From Centroberyx gerrardi (taxonomy: Eukaryota > Chordata > Actinopteri > Beryciformes > Berycidae), in assembly GCF_048128805.1 (NCBI RefSeq), contig NC_136003.1, forward strand, positions 23,030,840 through 23,094,839: DNA of 64,000 nt, written 5' to 3'. Positions 1-13,060 of this stretch are shown piece after piece (the first letter of the stretch is position 1; each line of letters starts with the position of its first letter). Made by a program: the position numbers and the translations under genes. The notes under the pieces are model-generated. The model saw only the letters and a program-made list of their open reading frames with translations, was not told the origin of the DNA and did no database searches.

Positions 1-699
1 CACAAGTGCAGGTCCTTAGCTCACCATTGGTGACTAATGTTAGTGAAAATGAGAAATTTGTGTGTGTATTTTGATGAATAGAGACAGTGCCCTGAGGTGA
101 GGACAGGCTATATTGGTGTGATTCTACCATTCACTATATTAATGAACTGCCTAAAGGTGCAAATTAGGTTTTAATGGGTGTTACTTTACTAGCTTGGTTC
201 TACCACACACAAAGCCCCTTCACTCACCAATATTCCTGCTCTGCCTTTCAAAAAAAAAAAAGCAATTACAATTTATAGTCATTTTAGTAATGCCCAAATA
301 AAATACAACCATTAGCAGCTCAACTTCTTCAGATAAAATTTGCTTATTCATTCTGTTGTGACACTATGTCCTGACTGTTTTTCTTCCACACATTTGAAAT
401 ACCTCTCTCTGTTGACTCATTCTACTGCCAAATTTTGTCTTCCACCAGTCTACTGTGAACAAAGCCAAACCATTTTGCATGCCCGCGTGTTTGAACCCTT
501 CATGCTCTATAATTTATTTTGCAGTAGGAGAATTTTGGAAAGAGGAGTGTACTATTGTAGATTGCTAGGTTTCAAAGAAAAAAAGGTGAAAAAGGAAAGT
601 TTAGGGAGCGGGGAAGCAGAGAACAAATGGCTGATGCTCTTTAAGCCAGTGGTTTGTGAGAGCAGCTCCCTGGCTAACATGGTCTCTTAGCATACTTGA

Positions 700-960
700 C
701 ACCAGCCACTACTTAATTAGCTGCCATCAGCCAAGCCCTGGAGAAAGAGGGACAGGCTAATGATTAATGATAAAAATGCCTGGAAAAAACCTTTGACAAA
801 ACACAACATGTCATCCTGTGTCCTCTACAGACGTGAACTACTGCTGTGATTTACCCTCCTTGAAGCCGTCGTGGATTATTTATGCTCACAAACCTGATTA
901 GGCTCAGATCTGTTTAACAGCCTCTGCTTTTCCAAACACAGATGGAATTTTACAATACTG
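700..960. promoter_or_regulatory. Candidate conserved non-coding element
   Basis: The segment has balanced composition and is free of simple repeats. It carries CTTAATTAGCTG near 711 and CTAATGATTAATGA near 757, then a complex stretch up to the GATTAGGCTCAGATC region near 895. The texture resembles vertebrate enhancers bound by homeodomain proteins. This is inference from composition only. Confidence 0.3.
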
Positions 961-3900
961 TTTGCACTGGTAAATGACGCCGTTTCCTCTTTTCAGAATC
1001 TAAACTGGAACCACAATTAGGAATTGATAAGGTATTTGGAGCGGCATAATGGTTTACAGTGCAAAGTCTGCGGGGAAATCTGAAGAGTCATGTTTCTGTC
1101 TGTATGTAATGGTCAGATTGTATTGCATTTTTCATGGTTTAACTCCTCCACTGAATCTCTGAGCACACTGCAAAATCAATTGCTTTATTGATCTATAACT
1201 AATTAGGGGAAGATAAATGGTTCAACTAAACAAATACTGGCTCTATAATGAGCCGATACAGTGCAAGGTACATTAATTGAGTTCTGGATGATATGAGGCA
1301 ATCCTTCTCTATTAGAGCTTACATGGTGTTCAGCGGGAACTGATGTAACTGATGTTACTGTACAGATACACTGTCTCTCCCTGCATACATAAGTCTGGAG
1401 CTATTACAACATAGAAATCATGGTAATATTTTTGCCAGCAGTTGAAAAGCTGCCTCCTATTTGCCTGAATCATTTCCATTCCAAGGTATTTGTGTGCTTA
1501 TGCCAATGTAGCAACCAGATCCCGTGGTAACAGTACGTCTCTGGTGTGACTCGTGTTGTGCAGTCACCAGCGATCAAAGGCTAATTAGTTTCAGCTGACA
1601 CAGGCTATGGCCCTCAGGTCAAAGATCATGACTGATGTTATGGGGATGATGGTGGAGAGAGAGAACCGGGGGAGAGCCAGGGGATCTGGATCCTCATTAA
1701 CCAGAAATTGTTGCTCTTGCATCAAATCCCAGACTAAACGTCACTGAACATATTTCCTATTCTAATCGTTTTGTATTGCACTTTAAAGACAGAAATTTGG
1801 GCTGTTTTGTTTGCCCCCGTGTTAACACCTTGTTGTGTTGTTTTGTGGCAGGACAGGAATAGAAATAGATCAGATAGAGCAGATCTATCGTATCCCTGAA
1901 GGCCAATTTGTTATACAGACATGAGGTAAAAAAAAAAAAAAACAACCTCCACTACATACAATATACAATATACATACAATATACAATAGTGCCTGCTCAC
2001 ACCAGTCTAGGTCATAAGCAGACTCATAACCAGGGGCTCCCTCTACAGGCAGACTGCTCCCCCCAATCGAGAGCTCAGTCTCTTTCTGACAACATGCTCT
2101 CTCGCAATGCTTCATTTGTCATAACAGATGTTCAAAACTATTTTCCCTGGAAGCCTAAAATCTGAAGAAGTAAATTAATATCCCCTCCCTCCCATTTTAA
2201 GTCCCTCAGACTCAGTTCATAGCCTGTACTAAGTGCCCTTGTTGACTCAATTGGATTAGCACTAATATGTAAACACAGGAGGTAAGAGGAGTAATCCTCT
2301 AATGAGAGGAGAAAAAAGTGAAATAAATAAGTTGAAATGCCATGCCTTGCCTTTAACTGAGGCATCTGTCAGGTGAGCTGGATGTGTGTAGATTGAAATT
2401 GGGTATTAAAATTGGACCAGAGGATGTTCAGAAGGAGCTGTTTTGACCATTCTGTGACAGCGTAATTACTCGTTTGTAACTTAGTTGGATAATAGGAATA
2501 TAGCCTCGAGGGGATAAGACAAAGACTTGTTAATTATTAAAGCTTACATCAGCCAGGCACTAGAGAGTTGCAATTATTAATGTTGTTGTTCTTGTTTGTG
2601 CTTAAACACTACCTCTGCTGTTAATATGCTCATTAACCAAAATGAGTGATTTTATTACTCTTGATTTGGTTTGGGGTTTGTTAAACGTACCAAGGCTCGG
2701 TTGTCATTGTTTACTGAGGGGTAAACACTGCTGCCGCATGTGGACAGGTAACAGTTTTTAGGTTGAAGCCTCTCATTAAAGCTTTGTCCCATTTAAAGAA
2801 AAAAAAAAAAAAACATCCCACTGACTCTGAATGTTCGGATTAATTCTGAAATTTCACCGCCAACGTTTCAAAGTGCGCTCTTAAATCATAATGACACTAA
2901 ATTACACCATGGCATAGGTAAGTGTATTTCTTCTTTTAGGATTTTCTTTTTTATTTAGATTTAGTGACACAACTACACTGCAAGGTTGACTCGTCTAATG
3001 TCATTTATTGCACTAATATAAGAAAGAATCACTCCCAATTCAAATGTGCATCATATTGCCCTCAAAATTAAACAATTTGTGTCTAATTAAGCAAACTGTC
3101 TCACACAAAATTTCCTGTGCTTCCTGAAATCCTCATTCAAATGCTGCACTGCTATCCCATAATGCCTTCCTATAAATGAAAAATTGCTCTATTAATATCT
3201 TTTGCATATAATATCATGGCTCAAAACATGACTGAATTACAGCAATGTAATCCGGAAAAAAATAATGATTCAGTAGTGCAGGATTCTTTTGTTCTTTGCA
3301 TATGCATGCTTCTAAAATTACCCTCTACTATACGACCATAATCAGTCCGCATGTAACCTAACGCTGAATTTATCTGGTGGTTTTAAAAGATGTAGAGTCG
3401 TTTAACAGTTTAGATTGTTATTGTCATTTAAAATTACAACAGCTCCCCAAATGTTGCTGGGTCACAAAATGTTTTGTTGGTAAAAGTCTTACAAATAAAT
3501 GCTCCTGTTACATCTTGCCAATAGTGATTTCAGGTGTCCACACTGTTGTTGCTGCTTGTAAAGACTCTCTAATTGGATCTGTCTGTGGATCTCCTGAGTG
3601 AGACAGGAGAGAAAAAAAGGATCTAATGTCACTTATAGTACAGTAGAAAGTCTGGGCCACATCTCCAAAGATGACTGTGTCACTACTCAGAACAATAATT
3701 AGCTTTACTATAAGTCGGATATTTGCTTTTACCTGAATATAATGCTCTTTATTTGCTTCACTACTTTATAGTTAACATGAATAATGGGGCAAGCTGCATC
3801 TGCTGCAACTCTTCAAACTGCATGTGTGCCTTTGTCTTATTTGGTAAAAAAAATAAATAAATAAATAAACCACTAGATTAACACGTTCTTGAAATGCACA

Positions 3901-3964
3901 AGCAACAAAAAGATAAAGCAACCAAGCACTTATATTTGTTCACTCTCCATTGTGAGCAAAAACC

Positions 3965-4200
3965 ATACGCGGTTTTAAAGGGTGTTCCTCTTTCTAATGG
4001 GCCCCGTGGGGACGAAGGGGTTAATTGATGCAGATGTTGATAGCTTTTACACACGATGCAGGGAGCATCTCCCCAGTGGCTCCTATTAGAGGCAGTTTTA
4101 ATGAAGTGCTAAACAGAAGGCTTTCCTACAGTGTGGCCTGTCCTCAGGAATACTCCAGAAACAAAGCACTTCATAGGAAAACAAGGTCCCCTATTGATTG
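3965..4200. promoter_or_regulatory. Candidate conserved non-coding element
   Basis: A locally GC-richer, non-repetitive island stands out from the AT-rich surroundings. It includes GGGCCCCGTGGGGAC near 4000, GGTTAATTGATGCAG near 4018, and a long complex sequence through 4180. No open frame with splice signals explains it. Confidence 0.3.
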
Positions 4201-4753
4201 TCATGGCAAATAACTGAATCCTTTCCCAATCAATGCTTATTTCTCAACTTATAGACCCTAAAAGGAGACAGAGTGAGAGAAAGTCAATCAGAGAGGCATT
4301 ATGTTGCTTAGGGCACATAAATTGCTATGTGGTTGTCATGTGGAGGAAATTCAAGCCCTTGAAGGTGCAGCCTCAACATTTCAGCTGTAATTCCACTGAC
4401 TTGCATTGGTTTAATGGATGCGCATCATATAGGCTTAATTCCTAGGTTTTAGTTTATTCATGAATTAAGATGTCTTTTTTTTTTAAAGATTATTTTATGG
4501 GATTTCTGCTTTTTTATTAGATGGTATGAGGTAGTAGAGAGGGTGGCAGCAGGTCTAGAACTGGACTTAACAACATAGCAAACACATAGTATTTTACTTC
4601 AGCACACAGAGACTATTCAGTTAAACATGCAATAATTCTTCCATCCATTTTACTAATAACAAACATAACTATAAACAACTGGCATACTTACCTCAAAGAT
4701 GTCTGCTAATCTAGTCAGTAATGTGTAATTAAATGTAATTAAAATAAAAATAA

Positions 4754-4760
<7 letters not shown>

Positions 4761-4801
<41 letters not shown>
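4761..4801. repeat. (TA)n microsatellite
   Basis: About 20 perfect TA units, seen directly. Confidence 0.97.
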
Positions 4802-4808
<7 letters not shown>

Positions 4809-5048
4809 CATTAATTTCAAAAATTACACAAGAATAAAAAACACAGAAAAGAAAATGTGTACTAGTCAGTGGAAGTTGGCTGAAATGATGATAATGTGAC
4901 GGGGCTTCACACACAGCGCTACCAGCCCGTAGTCACTAAATTCTGCTCATTAAAATGACAAACCCAAACACACAGTTAGTCAGGCGTGATCTTCAGCTGT
5001 GTATGGCATCTGGCCCCGACGCACCTCCGCCCCCAACTCCCCAGAGCA

Positions 5049-5078
5049 TCACACACACACACACACACACACACACAT
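5049..5078. repeat. (CA)n microsatellite
   Basis: About 15 CA units, followed by imperfect CACACG units up to about 5107. Confidence 0.95.
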
Positions 5079-5329
5079 GAACACACGCATGCACACACGC
5101 ACACACAGTAACCCCAATCAAATTTTAAAACAATCAGCATTCCTTTCATTTCCAATTTAGTCACCTGCCACAGCGCCCTATTAGCGTCCACCATGATACA
5201 GTATTAGAGGTTTATAAATGAGGACAGTGTCTTCCTCCCCTTCAATCTGAAGGAGTTTTCTCCATTTCCCCAGTCAGCTTCTCACTCCATCCGTCAGCCT
5301 CTTCCATCCTGATTATCAGGAGACACCAA

Positions 5330-5575
5330 TTTCAAAGAGACATCTTAATAGTGATGTCAACGTATTAATTAGAAGTGTTAATGAGCTAAAAGCAACCCAA
5401 ATTAAATTAATGCAGCAATAGACACAGAGAGCGAAATTAGCTTCAATTTCTGTAAATGATTCTGAAGTGTGCACAACATATCAGCCTGTCTGAACATTCC
5501 CATCCCCCAAAGCTAATCAAGAGCTACATTGCAATTAGCTGCTTAATTAAAGCAACACTCTGCTCGGAAAATCCG
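5330..5575. promoter_or_regulatory. Candidate conserved non-coding element, TAAT-dense
   Basis: The interval contains CGTATTAATTAGAAG near 5360, AAATTAAATTAATGC near 5399, AGCTAATCAAGAGC near 5510 and CTGCTTAATTAAAGC near 5539. Complex, non-repetitive sequence lies between them. The density of paired homeodomain cores is well above the surrounding sequence. Enhancer function is inferred. Confidence 0.35.
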
Positions 5576-6289
5576 GCACAATTAAGTAATGGCTGTTATA
5601 GCATGAAGACAGACTGTATTTTTCTTCTGGAAAAAAAATAGAAAACAACATATTCTATCCCTAATGGCCTGGAGGGGATTGAGCCAGCCAAGATGTGCCA
5701 AGATGGAGAGGTTTCTATCTCGCGCTTCAATGGGGATCTTTGCTCCAGCTGGAAGCCTTGTGAATCAATGACAGCGAGGCAGATCAAACTGCCGTGCTCA
5801 GGGTTGCAAAGACATCTGAATTGGCACTGACTAGGGTGACTGTGTCCTAATCACCGGCTCTGTTTTAGCAGCTCACTGGCTTCCAGTTGGACAGAGGAGC
5901 TCCAGACTATTGATGCTTTGTACATATTTCAGCAGTGGACCTGTTACTGACCCCCATGGCTGTGGACACTGTTGTACTCCAGTCTCTGCTGGTGCAGATG
6001 GAATATAGCAGCGCTTAGGAAAAACAGCCTAAGAGCCCTAGGAAAGTGTCTATAGCTTCATATTTACATATGGTGTAGATATCCACATGAATAAATTGGA
6101 TACATTTATCACACAAGCCTAATGTAAATATATTCCATGATGCTGCGCCCACTTTGGGCCAATTAGTGCTCACAACTGAAATTTCCATTATATGGGAGAC
6201 AAAAGTCTTTATTTCTGGGAAATCTAATGGGACGAGTTTATAGGCAAGGTCATTTGAATTGGATTTTTCATGATGAATTGCATATCGCC

Positions 6290-6790
6290 GTTGTCATGCC
6301 GTTGAAAACCTTGTAACTCCAATTTTGATTATTTTCGTGTTTTCACCTCAATTGAAAGATTACATGGTTCTCTGTGGGTTGAGCAAAATTGTCCGACCTC
6401 TTGGGTTTATGAAAGCCTTTGAAAACCCACTGGATACAGTCAGAAATACATCGTCATCAAGCTAAAAAACAAGGCTGTTTTTCTTAGTTCCTGAAAAGTT
6501 GACAAAAGATGACATATACCTAGAATTTCAAGATGGCAGGGTGGGAGCTATATTTGCTAATGGTTCCAGTTTCCAATTGCTACAGTGCCCCACCTTGGTC
6601 CAATCAGTACAATTTAGTAAATGACAGATCTCTATAGCAAGACGCATCATTCAACCAAGTTCCATCAGAATTGGGCCAGCAGTTTTCCTGGGATTTTGTC
6701 TGTGTGACTAACAAACACACAAACATGTGTCCAATCCAAACCTCCCTCCACCCCTGATCAGCAGGGGGAACAATAACAACTTTCAAAGCC
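6290..6790. repeat. Dispersed-repeat remnant
   Basis: The right half contains CCTTGGTCCAATCAG near 6594, ATCATTCAACCAAG near 6646 and a CAGAATTGGGCCAGCAG-like stretch near 6665. It resembles a repeat family widespread in fish, recalled from general experience. The family cannot be named and the ends are not defined. Confidence 0.35.
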
Positions 6791-8229
6791 TCCTAAATAG
6801 TGACAGTAGATGGAAAATATAGCAACAAAACACAGTCTGACATCTGACACAGACAAAAGCACAGCGCTAAGTTCAAGTGAGGAACCCCCTGCTATTCAGT
6901 TATTTACTGGTTTTAAAAGTGCTTGAATGAGCAGTGAGCTGTGATTAACAGCCCTCTTGGAGGTGGAGCCCAGGGACTGTGGTGTAAACGCCATCCTTCA
7001 GCAGGTGTAGGCCACAGCAGAGCATATGCCGTCAGGTAACCAGGCTGGTCTGCTCTACAGAGACTCCACTGTGATCGTTTCCCTGGGCCTGCTTCTGCTG
7101 GGAACTGGTGTCACTCACAAACACCATCTGCCAGAAACAGGTTCACCTGCTAGGAACATTTATCAGAGGGTCTAGGAGTGGTGCCTTCCTTCCAGAAACC
7201 CCTCACACCTGCCAACGCAAACAAAAGGGGAAAAGAAGCATTTTGCACTGTTTTCATGGCTCCTAATTTCTTCTTTAAGAATCAGCCATGTAAACATAAC
7301 TAACAGACTAAAGGCACCAGGCACAAGAGATGGCTCGGGCCCCACAATGCTCCAGGATACCTTTCCCTTTGCTGGAGAGAGGGGAAAAGACACCTGAAGT
7401 GTTTGACGCTAAATTAGCTTTTCAAAGACAATAATTAGACTTCTCCCCCTAAAGGTAAATTACCTGCTAACCAATTGAACTGTGTTCTAATTATAGGATC
7501 TTGCCTTTGAGCCATTGCCAAGGATCCTTGTTCCTGTGCTAGAAGATGTAAAACACATTAAAAAAATATACATGCTCAAGTGGTAAAGGCCCAGAGAAGA
7601 CTGAGTGGAAACATGTTCTGTGCTCCCATGCTGTGTAAAACAGAGCTGAAAAATTGACAGATCACTTGCTCAACCGCAATAACCTTTACAGGATTCAAAC
7701 GAGATAATTTCACCCGGTAACGGCAACAGGATGGCAGCTATCGCTCCTTTTGTAGAATATGTGAATTTTGACGGAGGAAGTTGACTGAGCAACACTGGAT
7801 GGGTGACAACTAGCTACTTATCTGTGCTTTGCATATTTTGCGGCTGATGTCGTGACACCGCAAATTGATTTGTGAGACACACAGTCGGTGGAAGGATATT
7901 GAATATTTACACTCACCATGTAATAAAAGCTATCATGTCTGTGATGGTGGGGTTTAGTTGGCCTTTAGGTCTAGGTAATTTCTCATTGTTCTGCCGAGTG
8001 TGTGCTGAGCTTCCCCGCAAGGCGGCACTGTGACTGCAGACTGCTATGGAGCCACAGTGAGGGCCACACATTTGAATTCATCACCACTGCTGATAGCCTG
8101 CCACTAATTAATATGTAAATTTTACATTGTTTGTTTGCTGCTATGTCAAACTTTGATGTGAGGAGCGGCTTCCAGGTTAACAGAGATTTAGTGGAGATTG
8201 AGGGCTGGAGACCTGCCAAATATCCCAAC

Positions 8230-8520
8230 CAGCCCGTAATCTAATATTTTATTTAAATAGATCGACTAATACTGTATGTCTCCACAGCTTAGAACCTAGG
8301 AGACAGGCTAATGATATTTTATTAAGCCAGAGTAATTGAGGATCCCATCAAAATATGTAATTAAACACTTAAGCATAATTATCCAACACAGTAGGAACCC
8401 GAATGAATTAATTAAAAAAACGTCAATACATCAATTTATTTGGATTCCTTTGTCCCTTTTCTACTTGTAATAATTAACATTTTAATTGCCTTAATTTGTG
8501 ATGAGTAAAAGAAATTCACA
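8230..8520. promoter_or_regulatory. Candidate conserved element, densest TAAT cluster
   Basis: At least eight ATTA/TAAT cores occur in about 290 bases. They include GTAATTAAACACTTAAG near 8359, CATAATTATCC near 8376, GAATTAATTAAAAA near 8404 and AATAATTAACATTTTAATTG near 8469. There is no tandem periodicity. This pattern suggests a homeodomain-responsive enhancer; the function is inferred. Confidence 0.4.
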
Positions 8521-8699
8521 CTTTACTCTACACTGCCAATAATTGCAAGGAATTTGAGCTTACAATAATGTGTTCATAGTGAAAAATGATGATGAATGTT
8601 AGCGTGGTCACATACGGCTCTTTGCAGCTGAGAGAAAAAACGGTTTAAAAAATGCACTTTGTGGAGTAAACGTGGGGGATGTGTTGGGGTGTGTGTCTG

Positions 8700-8703
<4 letters not shown>

Positions 8704-8738
<35 letters not shown>

Positions 8739-8751
8739 GCTTGCTTGCATG
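8704..8751. repeat. (GT)n plus (TTGC)n microsatellite
   Basis: About 14 GT units run into three TTGC units. An open frame crossing it from 8679 is an artefact of the repeat. Confidence 0.95.
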
Positions 8752-9379
8752 GGTATGTGTTCATTATCAGCAGGCTGCCTGGGTTTGATGCATACCTGGA
8801 GAGCAAGTTAATATCCTCAGGCCACCACTACATGTCAGGCCATGAGAAAGATACACACACAAGACAGAGGAACATCTCTGGCCCCGGTGGAGCCATTTAC
8901 CTTTCTCCAAGTAGGTTCAAGATATTAATTAAGATAAATCTACCTCAATTCACACATTCTGCCATCTGCCTATTTATCAGAATTATGTTAATCATTTCTG
9001 TAGGGCAGAAGAATTATTACCCATTTTGTATGTAATTCATATTAACATTCAGAACTAAATGATTTTGTATTCTGTTCCATATGGACTCCTTACACCATGA
9101 CATCTTTTCACCATACAGTAGTAAAATAAGGGACACATTCATAATGCTCATATAATGTGTGCAGCAGCATTCCCCCTCTAGTATTCCCACAAACAATATG
9201 GAAATGTATCCACTCTAATCACATGCAACCTCACAGGATTAATTCATCATGATGCACCTCCATACGTTTAAACTGCTTTGAACAAAACAATAATCTATAG
9301 CTCCATACATCCTCTCCTCTTAAATGTCAGTGGAGCCGACCAATATGATACGAAGTTGTCCGGCGATCATGCATTCTGT

Positions 9380-9480
9380 CTCAGTGGCTGCGATTCGAGG
9401 TAATTCGAGGCTGTGTTTTGGCCAATAGATGAGCTAGTTAATTAAACTCTGAGGAGATAATTAAGATGAGACGGCTGCTT
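9380..9480. promoter_or_regulatory. Candidate conserved non-coding element
   Basis: GAGGTAATTCGAGG, GAGCTAGTTAATTAAAC and GGAGATAATTAAGATGAG lie within 100 bases of non-repetitive sequence. The homeodomain-core cluster is seen directly; the regulatory role is inferred. Confidence 0.3.
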
Positions 9481-9959
9481 GAATCACTCTGGTCATTCTG
9501 CCATTATGCAGGGGCAGGCCGACAGGTGGCACAGGCCCGCATCAGGTGACAGCTCAACCCAGCAGATCACACCATATGATGGTATGGGCAAATCTCCTAG
9601 GATCCCCCTGGTGCAGCCCGACCGACGCGTGCACACCCACTCCGACAAACACACACACGGCGTGCATACTTAAATCTACTGTACGCGCATTCGCATCCAT
9701 ACAGAGTTGTCTGACTAACACTTATAGCCTTGAGTTTGACTTTGTCCGGCTGTGTGGATGCCGCTGGCTGATCACATGCCTGGGGCAGAGTTAGGGGCTA
9801 AAGGAGAGTGCCAGGGCTAAAACAGGGCAGATCATACTCCTGCACAAGCCAAGGACTAATGAGGGTGAGGATGGGGCCAGGCGATGCTATGTGATTAAAT
9901 TTAGATCTGGAGGGAGATCTTGACCCATGGTGGCCCACGTCTAAGTGACATTTACCCAA

Positions 9960-10085
9960 GAGAAACACACTGCAGCTGAGGCTTATTAACCTTTTATAGA
10001 TCTAAGCACTGCCGCCTGTCTTAATTGGCAATTGGATTATTAAATAGACCAAATTCAGAGTGATTTGATCCAACAAGATCTACAA
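9960..10085. promoter_or_regulatory. Candidate conserved non-coding element
   Basis: CTTATTAACC, TCTTAATTGGCAATTGG and GGATTATTAAATAGACC fall in a compact non-repetitive block. No coding potential is seen. Confidence 0.28.
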
Positions 10086-12378
10086 TGTGGAGGCTATTTT
10101 GAAAGATCCAGCCTCTGACAATGTGTGCATTCGAACCGTGTAGAGTTTAAATATTTCAAAAGTAAATTGTCTGGGAAGATTTTCAGTCAATAGTAGACTT
10201 GCCAACAAGCGGTGTTAAGTCATTAGGTAGCTGGGAGTTACACTGACAATAGCACAGTACTTTAATCAGCACCTAAGGAATAAAAAGTCATCGCAAAACT
10301 CTACATTGTAAGAAAAAGGTGGCATAAGTTTTGGTGAAAAGCTGCATAGGAAGGGAAATTAAGTTGATCACCACTAAAACTTCAGCTGGATCTGCATGAA
10401 AGTTTTCCCTGCAAGATTTGGCAGCTGCTGCAGCTCTGTAACCGCCTGCTGTACCTCCAGAAACACTTCCTCACCACTGGAAAAACTTCCTGCTTATGAT
10501 TCAGATCTTCTCTAAAAGATCCATTGCTGTGACGTTTTTGAAATAAAACTTACAACCCTTATAATAGAAAGGATGAATAACATTTTTGTAAATATATGAC
10601 TTCCCTTCAATAGAGCTGAAGACAACTTTGTAACTTACATAGAATTGATTTATAAATGTACAGCTCATACTGTATTTAGGCCTAAACTGGGTGAATTGCA
10701 CATTCAGAGCATAAAAGTCACGTCCCCATCATGGTTACAGTGTGTATTCTTACTATCAACTTTTCGCAAAGATTTCACAAAAGTCCTTTGGTCCTGAAAC
10801 ATTCAGCTGATCTGAAAATGTACTAGGAGACCTAGAACATCATGCAACCGGCAACCGCTCAAAATACATAATACAGAAAGTAATGAAATGAATGCTATAA
10901 ATAACTTTTTTTTTCCAAAATTTAAATCTATTCTTGAGTCAGTGCAAAGTTTACACCAGTAATGAACAATGCTACACACATTGTCATCATCATATGTTCA
11001 TGAAAGTTATGAGCATTGCCAAGGAGAATGTTTCTCAAAAGCTGTTTATTTATTTGATTTTTATTCACGACAGCTTAATTTTTTAAAAATATTGCCAATT
11101 TAATCAAGAATAAAACTCTGGGCTGGGTATGGCTTCTGATGTGTCTGTTGATATGGAAGAGTGTAGCTGCAAATGTGAAGCCCAAGTGCATGTTTTGGAT
11201 ATTTTGTGCTTTTCCATGGTGTCAGTAGCTAATAGCACATTAGTGAGCTAAGTTGTGGCAAGTGCAATATTGTTTTTTGCCAAGTTTAGCAAAGTGATCC
11301 AAAAAGCGATGGTTGAACAATGTTTATTAACTGCATCGTCTCTGATGTTGTTTGCCTATAATGCCTACAGTATAATGTCAGTGTGTACAGTTTTACTTGT
11401 GCACTTTTAGAAACTTTGAAATCCCATTGTTGAGAAGTTTGCGAGCATTTTTATAATGCTGGTATTTTGGTCTCCCAATGTTATGTCACTTTATTTTGGA
11501 TACTATCGTCTTTGTATTCAAAAACAAGCCATAGAAAAATTACCCCAACAAACACATCAGTTGTTGTGGTTTAGTAATCTGAGCAGTTGGAATGTATTAA
11601 TCATAATAAAGTCATAATTTACACTTAACACTTATGATTTCAAGTTCATCAATTCTAACTGGCAGAATATTGGGTTTTGGTGAGTTAGTGAACATTAATT
11701 GACCGATCAAGATTACTTCCAAGGTGATCTGGCTGGAATATGACAGTTACTTTTTCATATAATGCAAAGTTAATTGCAGAGTCACATTTCTAGACAAGTG
11801 TAATATTTTCAAATCAAATCAAGCTTATGCTGTACATTATTTCCTGTCTTTGCCATGACAAAGAAACAAGAAAGAGAACAGCAGTGACATGACATTACTT
11901 AATGTTTTCCTTTTGGGAAGTATATAATGTTACTGGAAGTGAATTGTGGGGAAACAACACTAAAATAACTAAAAAAAACAAAAACATTTTAGTCAAATGT
12001 CCCCTACTTCTCCAAATGATGCCAACATGCCACACACTCACACTCACACGGTTTCAGACTTGAAACACTTTTAACACCAGTAGTACAATGCACATTTTTC
12101 CTCTTAAGCCATGAGATTGTTAAGTCAGTTGTTAAAGTCAGCTCTCCCACTTGAGTCTTGCGCACTTTGCCCAATACATGTTAGTCTTTTTGAAGTCAGA
12201 CACATACTGTATTGTTTGATTCTGCGTTTACTGGGAAGTGGGTCATATTATAGGCATCGCCGTGCTTATGCGGTAAAGCCTTCTTGATATTCAAATAGAA
12301 GATTATGTCACTGCATGTGATAAATGTCAAGTTACTACATCATTATGTATTTAGACTGATTGTTGAGGACCCAGGGGA

Positions 12379-12385
<7 letters not shown>

Positions 12386-12410
<25 letters not shown>

Positions 12411-12412
12411 AC
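12386..12412. repeat. (CA)n microsatellite
   Basis: About 13 CA units after a short TC run. Confidence 0.95.
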
Positions 12413-12769
12413 CTCCGTTCAACACTCGTCACAAGTTGCAGGTAGAAAGCTTGATCCCAGATTCAGCTTAATGAATTACAGCATCAGTTTAACAGTGATC
12501 ACTATTTGGCGATATAAAGTTTATTTACCCAATGAGTCTACTGTAAACTAAAGAAGATGTAGTGGCTGAGCCAAATATCATCCGTACTGCTAGAGCAGAT
12601 TTTCCCACTAGCTCTGAAACTTATGTCTCTCTTGCACTGTTGATGCAGATATTCATCCATTACAAGACGGCCACTCTTATGGACTTCTTACAGTCAGTAA
12701 AGATGACCGACAAGCACTGGGAACATTAGTTCTGTGCCACAAGTCCCATACATCAACTGTCTAGTGCCG

Positions 12770-13060
12770 AGTAAGGGAGGGGATCAACATACTCTAAATG
12801 AGCAGACATAATCCCACTGAATGTGGAGTTAAGCCATTTCATAATTAGCAGATTTTCTAATGTATGCCAGGCTTTAATGACCTTTGCAAATGAGAATGGT
12901 TGTTTGAATTTCCATCCTTCACATCGTTTTATCCCTGCCATATCTGCCTGATAGAATGAGTGCACCAGCTGATGATATGCATAAGCTTAATGAACAAGTG
13001 CACACGCTTCTGAATGGAAACTGATGGGCTCAAGCCAGCGAGATTGGGAATGCATTTCCA
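12770..13060. promoter_or_regulatory. Candidate conserved element with POU/homeodomain motifs
   Basis: The block contains CATTTCATAATTAGC near 12836, TTTGCAAATGAGAATGG near 12884, which includes an octamer-like TTTGCAAAT, and GATGATATGCATAAGC near 12971, which includes ATGCATAA. The sequence is complex and unbroken by simple repeats. The motifs are seen; binding is not shown. Confidence 0.35.

Noticed and set aside
8679..9035. 118-codon plus-strand open frame
   Set aside because: It runs through a GT microsatellite (repeated Cys-Val), with no splice context and no recognisable domain.
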